In this document: positions 1 to 9,590 of the stretch, piece by piece
Layout: each line of letters begins with the position of its first letter
How positions within the stretch are numbered: the first letter of the stretch is position 1
NCBI RefSeq assembly: GCF_040954645.1
Contig: NC_092804.1
Coordinates: 147,073,108-147,137,107 of the forward strand
Origin: Diabrotica undecimpunctata
Lineage: Eukaryota > Arthropoda > Insecta > Coleoptera > Chrysomelidae
Direction of reading: 5' to 3'
Length of the DNA stretch: 64,000 nucleotides
Program-made: the position numbers and the translations under genes
The notes under the pieces: generated by a model
Seen by the model: only the letters and a program-made list of their open reading frames with translations
What the model was told of the DNA's origin: nothing
The model's database searches: none

Positions 1-59
1 TTTGAGTGATAATGGTTTTTTTATATAAAAAATTACAATTTTCTACCATGTATATAAAG

Positions 60-330
60 TAACTACTATTTAAATGGAAATAAGCCACAATTAAAGGTTA
101 AAGTACGTTTACTGACGTTTCAATTTCCACTTCGGAAATCGTTCTCAAAATACAAACATTAGTAAATTAAACAAATTTTTGTTTTTCTGTTACTTAGTGA
201 AAAATTCTTCTAATAATTTAATTTTATCTGTCTCATTTATATTGAAATTTCAGACATACATTATACATTTTAAAGTACACGACTTTAAAATGATATTGCC
301 AATATTGTTGAGTTGCGCTCCTAGGAGGAC
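60..330 (-). repeat. Penelope-like element 3' region (copy A)
   Basis: Noncoding repeat. Positions about 70-155 match 41318-41400, and about 160-325 match 41955-42115, with many identical blocks such as the run around ttaaaatgatattgccaata. The piece with cacttcggaaatcgttctcaaaa resembles the terminal region I associate with Penelope-like elements, and it lies downstream (on the - strand) of a GIY-YIG endonuclease remnant at 680-1011, which fits a 3' untranslated region. Family assignment is inferred; the repeat itself is seen directly. Confidence 0.6.
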
Positions 331-679
331 TTTACTTATAAGATAGTTCATTCGATTACATGAAATCAACTTTAACTTAAGAATATCTATCAGAAAAGAG
401 TATGTAGAGCATGTAATTCGTCGTTAAAAAAACAAATAAATGCCATGATGACAGTAAAATTCTCCTGTTAGTGATTCCATAGTAAATTATGAGGGAAAAA
501 TCAGGAAAAAAACCTCATAATACTATCCCGATATGGTAAGTATTTGGTCGTGCATTTATTTTACCTTCAATAAACACCAAATTCTGATTTTATATGTTTG
601 TTATTTAAAAAACATAAATGATGTATGCTCTATATGTTACTGACTTACTAATAATGGTATTTTCCTTTTAATAAGTTCC

Positions 680-1011
680 TCTTTCAATATGGGTAACCAG
701 ATCCTACTACATTCTGCCGAGGAATTTGCGACACAATTGGTCTCATTTAGCATAATTAGAGCCGCTTCTTTGATTTTTCTGTTTTTACTATCCGTTTCTT
801 TTAGGACCATATTTAAATCTTTCCATTAAATCCTATGTTCATTATCCCATGCGTGTTTACATATTTGAGATCTATCATATTCTCTATTTTTAATATAAGA
901 TTGATGTTCACTTATTCTAACATTTAATGGCCTTGATGTTTCACTTAAATAAAACTGATCGCATTCACAGATCGAGTCAGGGCTTCTCAGGAAATCTCTC
1001 AGCAAAAACAC
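680..1011 (-). pseudogene. Penelope-like GIY-YIG endonuclease remnant
   Basis: The - strand frame 826-1011 reads CECDQFYLSETSRPLNVRISEHQ followed by an acidic/basic stretch and HAWDNEHRI. This is the layout of the C-terminal GIY-YIG nuclease of Penelope-like retroelements (Cys-rich lead-in, the Y-x-G-E-T/S-x-R-P-L-x-x-R-I-x-E-H block, then a H-x-W-x-x-x-H end). Here the usual YIGET reads YLSET, so the Gly is lost. Beyond the stop at 826 the next frame continues with family-like sequence to about 680. The upstream reverse transcriptase is not recognisable; an open - strand frame at 977-1249 does not show RT motifs. Decayed copy. Confidence 0.72.
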
Positions 1012-1776
1012 GGCGAGTTCTGGCTACTCTTCTGTTACACTCACCGTAAATTATGGTTAAATTAAAAAAATCATCATTTGTATATCCCAAATGAGCTACT
1101 ATTATTTTGTCAAGAAAATTAGGCAAATTATTAATTTTACCGGTCACCCAATGGCGTACAACAAGGTTACTATTAAACATTAGCAATAATTTTTTTGACA
1201 AAAATGTATAAAGTGTATAGGGCATACTAAGACCGATAGTGAAAAACATATTTTTCTAAAATATGGAATCACATAGAGGGTGTCCCATTAAAAAAAAGGA
1301 ATTAGGCGAAAATTTAGAATGCTGGTTTTATGCCAATTTTGACAGCACCGTGTATAATAAAAACGCAACTTTATACTGTAAACGATAAAGCTGTATGTGG
1401 TTAATGAGTTCCTAAGAAATTAAAACTTTTATTAAAATTATATTAGTGGATATAAAACTTTATATACATGGTAGAAAAGTGTAATAAAAACGATTCACAA
1501 TAGGCATAGTGAAGTACTAACAAAAAATGTTCAGAATAAAGTGAATATTTCTAAAATTAAAAATATACAGGGTATCCCATTAAAAAAAAGAAAGTTATAA
1601 TCACAACTTCCGGTATAACCGGAAGAAGCAAATAGGTGAAAATATTTTCATTAAATAGGTCAGTCTTCAAAACATATCTCTTCTTGAGATATTTCTAATT
1701 GGCCGTTTATCTGCCGCACCCTGTATGATAAACAAATAAATATTTGGATCAATTTCAAATTATTTATTTTAAATAG

Positions 1777-1917
1777 GTCGTACCCTGCCCACTCCTGTGC
1801 CGTGTAGAGTTTGTGGAGACAGATCTTTTGGAAAACATTACGGAGTCTATTGTTGTGATGGATGTTCATGTTTCTTTAAGAGGAGCATTAGGAAGAATGT
1901 TTCTTATACTTGCATAG
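1777..1917 (+). CDS. Hr83: NR2E-type nuclear receptor (Hr83-like), exon with first zinc finger
   Basis: This exon encodes the first zinc finger of a nuclear receptor DNA-binding domain, which binds hormone-response-element DNA in the nucleus. The frame reads about 47 residues, [26 protein letters not shown] and then [21 protein letters not shown]. The four zinc cysteines are C-x2-C and C-x2-C, and the recognition helix (P-box) is CDGCS, unlike the CEGCK or CEGCKG of many receptors. An AG acceptor ends at 1776 and a gtaaat donor starts at 1918. It begins with two bases of a split codon and ends with the first base of the next one, matching the later exons. A short upstream exon with the start codon is expected but I could not identify it, so it may lie left of the window. 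The NR2E assignment is strong; the Hr83 symbol rests on memory of the P-box and of the RRNWCPYCRLQRCL sequence in the next exon. Confidence 0.9.
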   Translation, partial: VVPCPLLCRVEFVETDLLENITESIVVMDVHVSLRGALGRMFLILA

Positions 1918-1997
1918 GTAAATATGTGTATTATTAATATCGATACATTTCCTATCTAAACCATCTAGTCAAACCAACACTTCCAATAAGTTTCCCC

Positions 1998-3223
1998 TAG
2001 TGGCGGACTAACGCTAAAGCGGGCCCTAGGTAACATTGTAATTCCGGGCCTATTTTTCAGTCATACCACATACTTTGTGTTTAGTATTTTGGTTTCAAAC
2101 TAATAAAATTAAATAAACATACTTTATTAAAACAAACAATAATACTTCAACAAATATACCCAGATTGATTAGATATTTAATAACTGTTTCTATATAAAGT
2201 AATGATAAACTATTTAATTGTTGTTGGTCCAATGTGGATCTTTAAATTTTTTATTCTACCGATAATAATCTTTCACTGCTTGCATTGCTTATTGAAAGGG
2301 TTATATAAATGATTCGAATTATGTTTAAATTTGGGAATGTTGCAATAATAATATTTTCCTCAATAAATGACCAAATGGATACAATCTTAATAATATTTTC
2401 TTTACTTATAAAAGTTTTAAATTGTAATACCTACTTTTTCAGTTCTGCTTCATATCATTTTAATTCCTTTATTGAAAAGGCACTAACATCACTACTCATC
2501 ACTACACTATAAAAAGGCACTACATCATGAAAAATTATTTTGAATGTATTTTTAATAGTTTAACATCATTCAGATCTTTATGCAATCAGTAAAGAATCGC
2601 ATACAATAACAAAAATATTAACTTTGAAATGTTCTTTGCCACTGAATCTTATTTAATGTTCTCGAATTTCCTCATGACATAGTTTTCGTATTTTCTGCAG
2701 TTTTTATCATTAGTATAATGCAATATCTTATTTTTCTGCTTCTTTTTTCAAATTGTCAAAATCATCTCTAACAGTTTGTATGACATCTTTCAATGAATCA
2801 TATATTAAAACTGCTGTATTTATGTAATCGTGTTTTTGTTGAAGAGTCTTGTTTGAAGCACTTAATGTCTCTCAAATGTTTTCCCATAATATAGTAAGTA
2901 ACAGTACATGTATCAAGTTTTTTATGTAAACCGGCAGCTTCGGATATTGTTATTCGTTTTTATCTTTGCTTAAAGAAAAATGACGTAAACAATGTTTAAT
3001 TTCGTCATCATTTTCTTTTAAGGATTTCACAGCATCGGGACAAGCAGACCATCTGGTGTCACAAATAGATTTAATACTTAAGTGTTTGCTTTTATAAAAT
3101 TTTTTAATGCATTTTTGCATAATTAATTATAAAAATTAAAAAATCAAAAACTTAATTTTCGGGCAACAAAAATTATGGGCCCTAGGCACGTGCCTAGGTT
3201 GCCTAGGCCTTAGTCCGCCCCTG
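1998..3223 (-). mobile_element. hAT-type DNA transposon remnant with 8-bp target duplication
   Basis: The ends are inverted repeats: the left starts TAGTGGCGGACTAACGC and the reverse complement of the right end is CAGGGGCGGACTAAGGC. They are flanked by the same 8 bases, GTTTCCCC, at 1990-1997 and 3224-3231, as expected for hAT insertions. On the - strand, about 3115-2750 reads SIKSICDTRWSACPDAVKSL, then a stop, then NTAVLIYDSLKDVIQTVRDDFD. The TRW-S-x-x-x-D-A-V block is typical of the hAT transposases that gave rise to ZMYM1/ZNF862-like proteins. At about 1.2 kb the element is internally deleted and its frame is broken. It lies in intron 1 of the receptor gene, antisense to it. Confidence 0.82.
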
Positions 3224-3544
3224 GTTTCCCCTAAACTACAACAAATTTTTAATTAATAATATTTAAAATTAAATGTTGGTGTTTAGGATTGTATGCTTTT
3301 GTATATACAATATAATATAGGGTTGGGATCAGGTATGGAACCAACTAAATATTTTTAAAATAAAAAAGATGCTATTTATGAAACTTTGCATGATAGTACA
3401 ATACTACATAATGCACATGACATCATTTTTTCTGTTACTATTATATTTTCGCTTTCACCGGAAATATCATCCACTTAATTTAAATAGAAAACCCAGTATA
3501 TTTTTGCAGATTTTAAAAGTACTTGTTATTCCTAATTTACACAT

Positions 3545-3660
3545 ACCAAGTTAGGTGAAAAATTTTTGTTAAAACGAGAAATAAATCATTTTACAGTTAA
3601 AGAATAGGGAAAATAGGGAAATTTATTTACAAAGACCAATGTGAATAATAATTTTTAAAT
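3545..3660 (-). repeat. mariner 3'-end relic, inverted copy of 7545-7660
   Basis: The reverse complement of this stretch matches 7545-7660 over about 110 bp, including ttacagttaaagaatagg and a block around aatttatttac. At the second site the sequence directly follows the C-terminal codons of a mariner-like transposase, so this is probably a solitary piece of the same element's 3' end in the opposite orientation. Nothing coding is recognisable next to it. Confidence 0.65.
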
Positions 3661-3741
3661 AGTAGCTACTTCCAATGATCGAAATGCTCGTAATAGTTCA
3701 CATCCTCACAATGTCTAAGACTATTAATTTATTTACCAGCA

Positions 3742-4581
3742 TTAAGCCCGGTACACACATGCCAGTAAATTGAAAAAGTAGCTGGCATGCCAGTTGCTGG
3801 CATAGGCCAGTAACTGGCAAGCACAAAAAACATTTGCTAGTAATTAGCATGGCGGTAGCTCGCTTGCCTATACTGGCAAGGCGAAAAAGAAGGGTAGATT
3901 CTTACACATGCCAATGCTAGTAAACAATCGAGAGGTTTTCATCTGAAACGAAAGTAATTGTTTTGTAATTAAAAGTTTTTGAGTTTCCAACAAAAAAAAG
4001 GGGATCCATGGAAGGTATTCGGAATGAATTCAACAAGCAAATATTGTTGATGACCACAGATATTTTTAGAAATTTAATAATGAATCCGAACCGGAACTTA
4101 AATGAGAAAAAAATTTGGGTGAGAAATTGGATTGGTCGACGAGTAAATCTTGGAGCAATTTTTTATTTTGGCCTTTATCTCCTTTATAGTAATACCTCCA
4201 CCCATTTCCTCTTACATTTTTGTGTAAGCATTGTCACAGGCTATTTTATTTTTATATATAGATGATTTTTAATGCAAAAGACACCCCAATTCTCTATATA
4301 TAGCAATAAATTTGATGGTTTTTTTACCACTCCAACGAAACATGTTTTAAATTAACAAGTTTAAAAATACAACGATTCATTTTTATCAGCTACACAACAA
4401 ATCTGACAATTCTCTGCTAGTTACTGGCATGCCTGTAGCGGTAGCGCGTGTTCACACATGCCAATAGCATGCCAGTTAACGTACACACTTGTACAGTGTA
4501 CAGTTTGGGGACAGTAGCTGGTGCTTGCTAGGTACTGGTATGCCATTGTACTTGTAACAGGCATGTGTATCTCCGGCTTAA
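3742..4581 (+). mobile_element. PIF/Harbinger-like TIR element, nearly non-autonomous
   Basis: The left end reads TTAA then GCCCGGTACACACATGCCAG. The right end, reverse complemented, reads TTAA then GCCGGAGATACACATGCC, giving imperfect terminal inverted repeats. Extra copies of a TGGCATGCCAG-type palindromic motif are scattered at 3780-3860 and 4425-4560. A short + strand frame at 4008-4265 includes NEKKIWVRNWIGRRVNLGA, which resembles the N-terminal part of Harbinger nucleases (R/K-x-W-V-R-x-W-I-x-R-R-x-x-x-G-A). The rest of the transposase is missing. The target duplication could be TTAA or the 3-base TAA/TTA usual for Harbinger, and the sequence cannot separate these. Confidence 0.72.
4008..4265 (+). 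pseudogene. Harbinger nuclease N-terminal fragment
   Basis: An 85-codon frame inside the TIR element. Residues about 28-48 carry the basic, Trp-rich WVRNWIGRR segment with a following GA, as seen near the start of Harbinger (HARBI1-like) nucleases. After residue 50 the reading drifts into hydrophobic residues with no family resemblance, so a frameshift or deletion follows. No DDE catalytic residues are present; it can only be a relic. Confidence 0.6.
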
Positions 4582-4869
4582 TAGAAGTAAAATCGTTAAT
4601 TCGTGTCTTATGTATTAAAACAATGTAATTAAAAATAAATGAGTACCATCTAGTAGGTAACTGTTGACAAACTAATTGACAGTAATAAGTTGTAGAATAA
4701 AATAGTTTATACCCTGTACTGCCCAATTTTTTTTAACTGCAAACAAATTTTCTACTTCCAGGATAGGATCAAATTAAAACATTTTTGAAGATTTTTTCTT
4801 AATTCTTTATTTCATTTGTTTTAATAAGGTTTGTGACTCCGACGTTACAATGAAAAAAAAAGTTATTTG

Positions 4870-5220
4870 TTATGAAAGTCCACAAAGCACAATTTGGCGT
4901 AAAGCACAAATTTACATTACATTTTTCACATATTACTATTGGCACGCCAAGGCGTCACGCTTTCTTGCAACGACCGCGCTTTTCTGAAAAATTAGTCCAA
5001 TGGTCTATTCCGTCTTTCTGTATGTTTTTCTCCGATAGAGAAGCGATAGGTCCTCTTTTTCTTTTTTACTTTATTGCTTGTTCTATTATAGATAAGCTCT
5101 CTTCTTGTGCCTCTTCTTACCCTCACAATAAATGCTTTGAAATCTAAAACACTTAGTTCATCGTTTTTTTTTATACCAAGTAACTGGGTATCTCTTCTAT
5201 AAAGTAGCCAAGCATTCACT
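4870..5220 (-). pseudogene. piggyBac-like transposase C-terminal fragment
   Basis: The - strand frame 4992-5219 starts NAWLLYRRDTQLLGI and continues LSVLDFKAFIVRV. This resembles the N-x-W-L-L-Y-x-R-D ... L-x-D-F-x-x-x-I segment near the end of the catalytic domain of insect piggyBac transposases. Only this piece is left. It abuts a LINE fragment at about 5290-5475, so one element probably truncated the other. Confidence 0.6.
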
Positions 5221-5289
5221 ACTGCTAAATCAAATATCTTCGTCTTCTTCTTTTTATATAGACATGACTCTATCTGTTTTTCAATGTGC

Positions 5290-5475
5290 CTACAGTAAGT
5301 TGTCGTTCTATCGTTTTCGCGGTCTTCCTACTGATCGTCTTCCTATTGGGGAACCGTCTCTTGCCGTCTGTCTATTTGTTGTCATTCGGCTTATATGATC
5401 GTTCCATTCTACTCTTCTATTTCTTACCCAATTCTTGATATTCTCCACTTTGCATTTAGTCGTATATCTGTACTT
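5290..5475 (-). pseudogene. LINE reverse transcriptase C-terminal fragment
   Basis: On the - strand a short frame reads WVRNRRVEWNDHISRMTTNR and then SPIGRRSVGRPRKR before a stop. The W-x-x-H-I-x-R-M ... G-R-x-S-V-G-R-P-x-x-R-W pattern is the usual C-terminal tail of RTE-like LINE polyproteins in insects. It is a dead fragment of fewer than 70 codons; no RT catalytic motifs remain. Confidence 0.7.
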
Positions 5476-6075
5476 CTAGCCCATATCATATCCACAAATG
5501 TCTCTAATTTGAACATTATTTAGTTCATTCTTGCCATAAAATTATTTTATATAAATAGGTTCCATTTCTGTTACCACCTTCAAAAAAAAATTATTTTATA
5601 TATTATGGATCATTGTAACTTTAAAGTTACACAACATTTTTTACTCACTAAATACATAATATTTTATTATCAGAGTATATATATTTGCTACAATAACAAT
5701 CAGAATGTACTTACTTTTAGTTTTATTTTTTTTATTTCGTTAGCTAGTATAGAAAGTACTTGAAATTATGATCAAAGTCACCTATTACAACACTGCAATA
5801 CTACTAACGATAACACACGAGAACTACTAGAACCTGTGCATAAAATATGGCCTTACGTATTATTGGAATGTTCTGTGGTAGACAGCTGTCTGTAACCTTA
5901 TGGAAACAATGGACGTTTCCGGAAATATCAGGTTAAGAAAGTATTTTATGACTCTTATTCAATATGTAACTTAAGAGTTATAAGGGGCAATACAGGGTTA
6001 AGTGAAAAATAGCGTAGTGATGACTAAGTGTTAGAACAGCATCCAAAAAAGTTAAATATTTGGATAAAACATAAT

Positions 6076-6200
6076 GACGGTATTAGATTTTTGTTTCGAT
6101 GCAGGGCAGCGGCAAGCCGCTTATACGTATTTCAACCTCTTAAGGTCTCATCAGAGCGGCATATGCCACTGCTCTGAATCGAAACAAAATCTATTCCGTC
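6076..6200 (-). ncRNA. hammerhead ribozyme (type I-like), strong structural match
   Basis: Read on the - strand, the core CTGATGA (6154-6148) is followed by stem II GACCT-TAAG-AGGTT (6147-6134), GAA (6133-6131), the palindromic stem III ATACGTAT (6130-6123) and cleavage base A (6122). Stem I forms from GCCGCT (6160-6155) with AGCGGC (6121-6116), all six pairs. Next come a small internal loop (ATAT against TT) and a further 8-bp helix GCAGTGGC with GCCGCTGC (6172-6165 and 6113-6106, one G-U pair). An outer imperfect helix extends to 6076 and 6200. All conserved core bases (CUGANGA, GAA, NUH) are present. Such motifs are known from Penelope-like elements and retrozymes in arthropods. Self-cleavage is predicted, not shown. 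Confidence 0.85.
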
Positions 6201-6228
6201 GTAGGACAATAATTATCAGTAGTAATAT

Positions 6229-6381
6229 CCCTAGGACATTGATAACAGACGAGATAATTTCATGACAAACGAAAGCTCGTTCCTTGGTAACAGCACGAAT
6301 CCGAAGGCTGAGTGCTGTTACCAAGCAACAAGCTTGAGAAATTTGTCATGAAATTATGAGGCATTCATCAATGTCCGAGGG
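6229..6381. repeat. inverted repeat with about 68-base arms
   Basis: The arms are 6229-6296 and 6312-6381. They pair well at both ends: CTTGGTAACAGCAC at the inner end, and GGACATTGAT plus ATAATTTCATGACAAA further out, with mismatches between. The spacer is only 15 bases. It sits 29 bases from the hammerhead fold and probably belongs to the same repeat unit or to a small foldback element. No coding capacity. Confidence 0.8.
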
Positions 6382-6787
6382 ATATTCGGCGGATAATTTT
6401 TCGAAAAAAAAAAATCATAACTCAACATAACGAAACATTTATTTATTAAAAGTACAGTTAGTGAAAGTATAATTATTAAAATTTAAGTTAACATTAGATT
6501 CGTTGCTGTTCTCTACTATAGAAGATCTATTACCACGCATAATATTTATAATCTTGTTATAAATAAAAATTAAAACGTGACATTTTGAAATTTATTTGGA
6601 TGAAGTTGTCAAACTCGATCGTGTTTTCATAGGGATTGAAAATTGCACCGAATGCAATTATCAGACTAATGTTGACATGATTGGGTGAAATTGTTCCACA
6701 TGACACAAAATGACGAAATTTGAATGGTTGTTAGAACAGTCGAAAAATTATCAAAATAATTATTTACAGACGTAACAACGAAATCTA

Positions 6788-7112
6788 ATAACAACAAGAG
6801 AAATCATAAGATTTCCTACCTGTAGAAACTGAATTCAAATCTTTACCAGTGTGCTTTCTACAACTTGCAAAGTAAACAGATTTATGAATTAAATCTAATA
6901 ACGTCATTATGTTTTATTTCTTTACTCTGTTTGGAGTAGCAGAAACTGAATTCACTACGAATTTTGACCATGATGAATGGCAGGTCTAATGCATATTTTA
7001 GATTCCCTTGCCGACTAATTAACATGTTTGCTTTGCAAGTTGTAGAAAGCACAGTGGTAAAGATTTGAATTCAGTTTCACCAGGTAGGAAATCTTATGAT
7101 TTCTCTTGTTAT
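6788..7112. repeat. foldback element with about 90-base inverted arms
   Basis: The arm at 6788-6878 is nearly the exact reverse complement of 7025-7112, differing by a few substitutions and one 3-base indel. Shared blocks include GAAATCATAAGATTTCC, GAATTCAAATCTTTACCA and GCTTTCTACAACTTGCAAAG. The 146-base spacer has no recognisable gene. It may be a MITE, or two copies of one repeat in opposite orientation. It lies in intron 1 of the receptor gene. Confidence 0.85.
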
Positions 7113-7199
7113 TTGGATAAAAATTTTACATAGACGGAAACTTGGCTTGTGACAAGTATTTAGAATACTAAATAACTAAATTATTTCTGCACTTTAACA

Positions 7200-7660
7200 G
7201 AATGGCTAGTTCAAAATTTTTGGTTTCAACAAGATGGAGCTTTTCCCTACTATTACCGACGGGTCATAACATTTTTTTAATGCAAATTTTCCAAATTGAT
7301 GGAGTAAACCTAGAGGATTAATGCAGTGATCCGCTAAACCTTAATCCATTAGATTTTTTCTTTGAAGTTATCTAAAATTACGTGTTTACGTTAGGCGATC
7401 AGCCTGTCTGCAGGATTTTAAACAAAGAAATATTGGTGAATGTGAACTAATACGTAGAAAAGTCTTAGAAAAAGTGACTCACGAATTAAGTAATAGACCT
7501 GCACATTGTCAGGAAGTGAACGGCGAGCAGTTTGAACATTTGAAGTGATTTTTTAAATTAATATTTTCATTGGTCTTAGTAAATAAATTTACCTATTCTT
7601 TAACTGTAAAGTGATTTTTATTTCTTCTTTTAACAATTTTTTTTACCAAACGCGGTATGT
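7200..7660 (+). pseudogene. mariner-like transposase C-terminal relic
   Basis: Translated pieces read WFQQDGAFPYYYRRV at 7225, a degenerate P-x-x-I-R-F-F-L stretch near 7350, and KRNIGECELIRRKVLEKVTHELSNRPAHCQEVNGEQFEHLK ending near 7543. The first piece is the second catalytic Asp region (QQDGA) of mariner-type transposases; the last is their C-terminal tail. Several stops and frameshifts interrupt it. The noncoding tail 7545-7660 recurs inverted at 3545-3660. Confidence 0.72.
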
Positions 7661-7732
7661 ATTAATTAGTAACATTAAGTTTTTATTTAAAAAAATATCT
7701 TTATAAAAGGTATATTAATAAAAAACCCTATC

Positions 7733-7785
7733 GGGTTACATCACAGAACGTTTTCGGAATAACTATTACATCATCAGTGCTATCC
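7733..7785 (-). ncRNA. hammerhead-ribozyme-like motif, copy 2
   Basis: On the - strand: stem I 5' side GG-ATA-GCA (7785-7778), core CTGATGA (7777-7771), a T bulge, a stem II hairpin with loop AGTT, GAA (7755-7753), palindromic stem III AACGTT (7752-7747), cleavage base C (7746), then TGT-GATGTAA-CC pairing back to GCA and GG. One stem II pair is a mismatch and one stem I pair is G-U. The extra T after CTGATGA is unusual and could weaken activity. The surrounding repeat (about 7690-7790) recurs inverted at 34060-34170. The minimal, palindromic stem III is the form described for Penelope-like elements. Confidence 0.65.
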
Positions 7786-7970
7786 TAAATCAAATATAAC
7801 CACTTTAATTAAAGCAAACGTGAAAGTTAAAATTTTGACCAAGGTTATAACGAAAGTGTGGTTAATACTTAGTGGATGTACATGTTTAAAGCCACTAAAT
7901 ATGTGGGTAAAAACCCTTTCAATGTAGTGAGGGTACATCCTTATCATATCGACATATTATAGAAGGATCA

Positions 7971-9572
7971 AATACGTGGATCGAATACAAATACGTGGAA
8001 AAAACTTTTGAAGATATACGAAGTAACACTGGTATTACAACAAACACCAATTGCGAATCTGGACCACCATTTACAGTCGAAGAAGTAAAATATGCCATCA
8101 AAAGCACCAAAGATGGTAAAGCAGTAGGCCCTGATAATTTTCACTCAGAATTCTTAAAACTTATGGAATATGATGGCATAAAATGGTTGACAAATATATT
8201 TAACAGTATATATGATACGGGCGTGGTTCCCCAAGAGTGGTTAGTGTCAACTTTTATAAATCTTCCAAAAAAACCCAATGCGAGAAAGTGCGAAGACTAT
8301 AGAATTATAAGCCTTATGAGCCATTTACTTAAAACATTTCTAAAGGTCATCCACAAAAGAATATATACAAAATGTGAGGAACAACTAACAAGAACACAAT
8401 TCGGATTTCGTGATGCTCTGGGAACACGGGAGGCCCTTTTTGCTGTACAGGTGCTATTTCAGAGATGCAGGGATGTGAATTGTGATATATACGTATGCTT
8501 TATAGATTACCAGAAGGCATTTGACAGAGTAAAACATGACAAATTAATGACTCTAATGCAAGAAATTGGAATTGACAACAAAGATCTTAGAATTATCAGA
8601 AACATTTACTACAATCAAACGGCCAAAATCAAAATAGAAGACCAGTTAACTGATAAAATTGCAATAGAACGTGGAGTACGACAGGGCTGTATTTTGTCTC
8701 CATTGTTGTTCAATATTTATTCTGAATGGGTATTTAAGGAAGCTTTAGACGGTTGTGCGAAAGGAATACTAATAAACGGTGAATGGTTGAATAACATTAG
8801 ATATGCAGATGACACTATAGTTTTTGCCGATAATCTGAATGACTTACAGATATTAACAAATCGCATAACAGAAGTCAGCAACAGATACGGACTAGCTCTT
8901 AACATAAAGAAAACCAAATTTATGACAATTAGTAAAAAACCAATACTAAACGCTCAACTTACAATCAACCAACAGAATATCGAAAGAGTCGAGCAATATA
9001 CATATCTAGGCACCAATTTAAATAGCCAATGGGACCACTCAACAGAAATTAAACAGCGAATAATAAAAGCAAAAGCAGCATTCGTTAGAATGAGAACTAT
9101 TTTCAACAGTCGAGACATATCATTAAAAACAAAATGCCGTCTATTGAACTGCTACATATTCACAGTTCTGCTCTACGGAATGGAAGCATGGACACTGACT
9201 GTTGCATCTATGAATCGGCTCGAAGCTTTCGAAATGTGGTGTTATAGGCGCGTCTTACGTATATCCTGGGTTGACAGAGTTACTAATGTGGAGGTCCTGC
9301 GTAGAATGGGGAAAGAATGTGAAATTCTCATGACCGTCAAAACTAAAAAGTTGGAATATCTAGGTCATGTAATGAGAAACCAAGAACGTTACGGCCTTCT
9401 CCAGCTGATTCTCCAAGGGAAAGTAAATGGTAAGAGAGGGCCGGGAAGAAGACGCATTTCCTGGCTTCAAAATTTGCGAAAGTGGTATAACACGACTACC
9501 ACTGAACTGTTCCGCGCTGCAATAAGCAAAGTGAAGATAGCCGTGATGATCGCCAACGTCCGGAACGGATAG
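7971..9572 (+). CDS. LINE reverse transcriptase, 5'-truncated but open
   Basis: An uninterrupted frame of about 533 codons runs from the insertion junction (a first in-frame GTG is at 7995; there is no real start codon, as the protein is truncated). RT motifs in order are KAVGPDNFHSEFLK near residue 40, FIDYQKAFDRV near 170, GVRQGCILSPLLFNIY near 230 and the catalytic YADD near 268. The C-terminal tail is EAWTLT ... RRVLRISWVDRVTNVEVLRRMG ... LEYLGHVMRN ... GKRGPGRRRISWL. The reaction is target-primed reverse transcription. The missing N-terminus would hold an apurinic-type endonuclease; a decayed relative with that part is at 43190-44690. I place it near RTE on tail form and 3' repeat, with the clade uncertain. 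Confidence 0.88.
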   Translation, partial: NTWIEYKYVEKTFEDIRSNTGITTNTNCESGPPFTVEEVKYAIKSTKDGKAVGPDNFHSEFLKLMEYDGIKWLTNIFNSIYDTGVVPQEWLVSTFINLPKKPNARKCEDYRIISLMSHLLKTFLKVIHKRIYTKCEEQLTRTQFGFRDALGTREALFAVQVLFQRCRDVNCDIYVCFIDYQKAFDRVKHDKLMTLMQEIGIDNKDLRIIRNIYYNQTAKIKIEDQLTDKIAIERGVRQGCILSPLLFNIYSEWVFKEALDGCAKGILINGEWLNNIRYADDTIVFADNLNDLQILTNRITEVSNRYGLALNIKKTKFMTISKKPILNAQLTINQQNIERVEQYTYLGTNLNSQWDHSTEIKQRIIKAKAAFVRMRTIFNSRDISLKTKCRLLNCYIFTVLLYGMEAWTLTVASMNRLEAFEMWCYRRVLRISWVDRVTNVEVLRRMGKECEILMTVKTKKLEYLGHVMRNQERYGLLQLILQGKVNGKRGPGRRRISWLQNLRKWYNTTTTELFRAAISKVKIAVMIANVRNG

Positions 9573-9590
9573 GCACTTTAAGAAGAAGAA
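7971..9590 (+). mobile_element. 5'-truncated RTE-like LINE with target site duplication
   Basis: The sequence ATAGAAGGATCA occurs at 7959-7970 immediately before the element and again at 9590-9601 (the first A is shared with the tail), an 11-12 bp target duplication. The element enters directly in frame, lacks the endonuclease half, and ends in an AAG-type short repeat (AAGAAGAAGAA), as RTE-like LINEs do. The 3' end is GGAACGGATAGGCACTTT followed by the repeat; a related end appears inverted at 56986-57045. The open reading frame and exact duplication argue for a fairly recent insertion into intron 1 of the receptor gene, in sense orientation. Confidence 0.85.

Noticed and set aside
977..1249. 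90-codon open frame upstream of the GIY-YIG remnant
   Set aside because: It does not contain recognisable Penelope reverse transcriptase motifs, so I did not call it coding.
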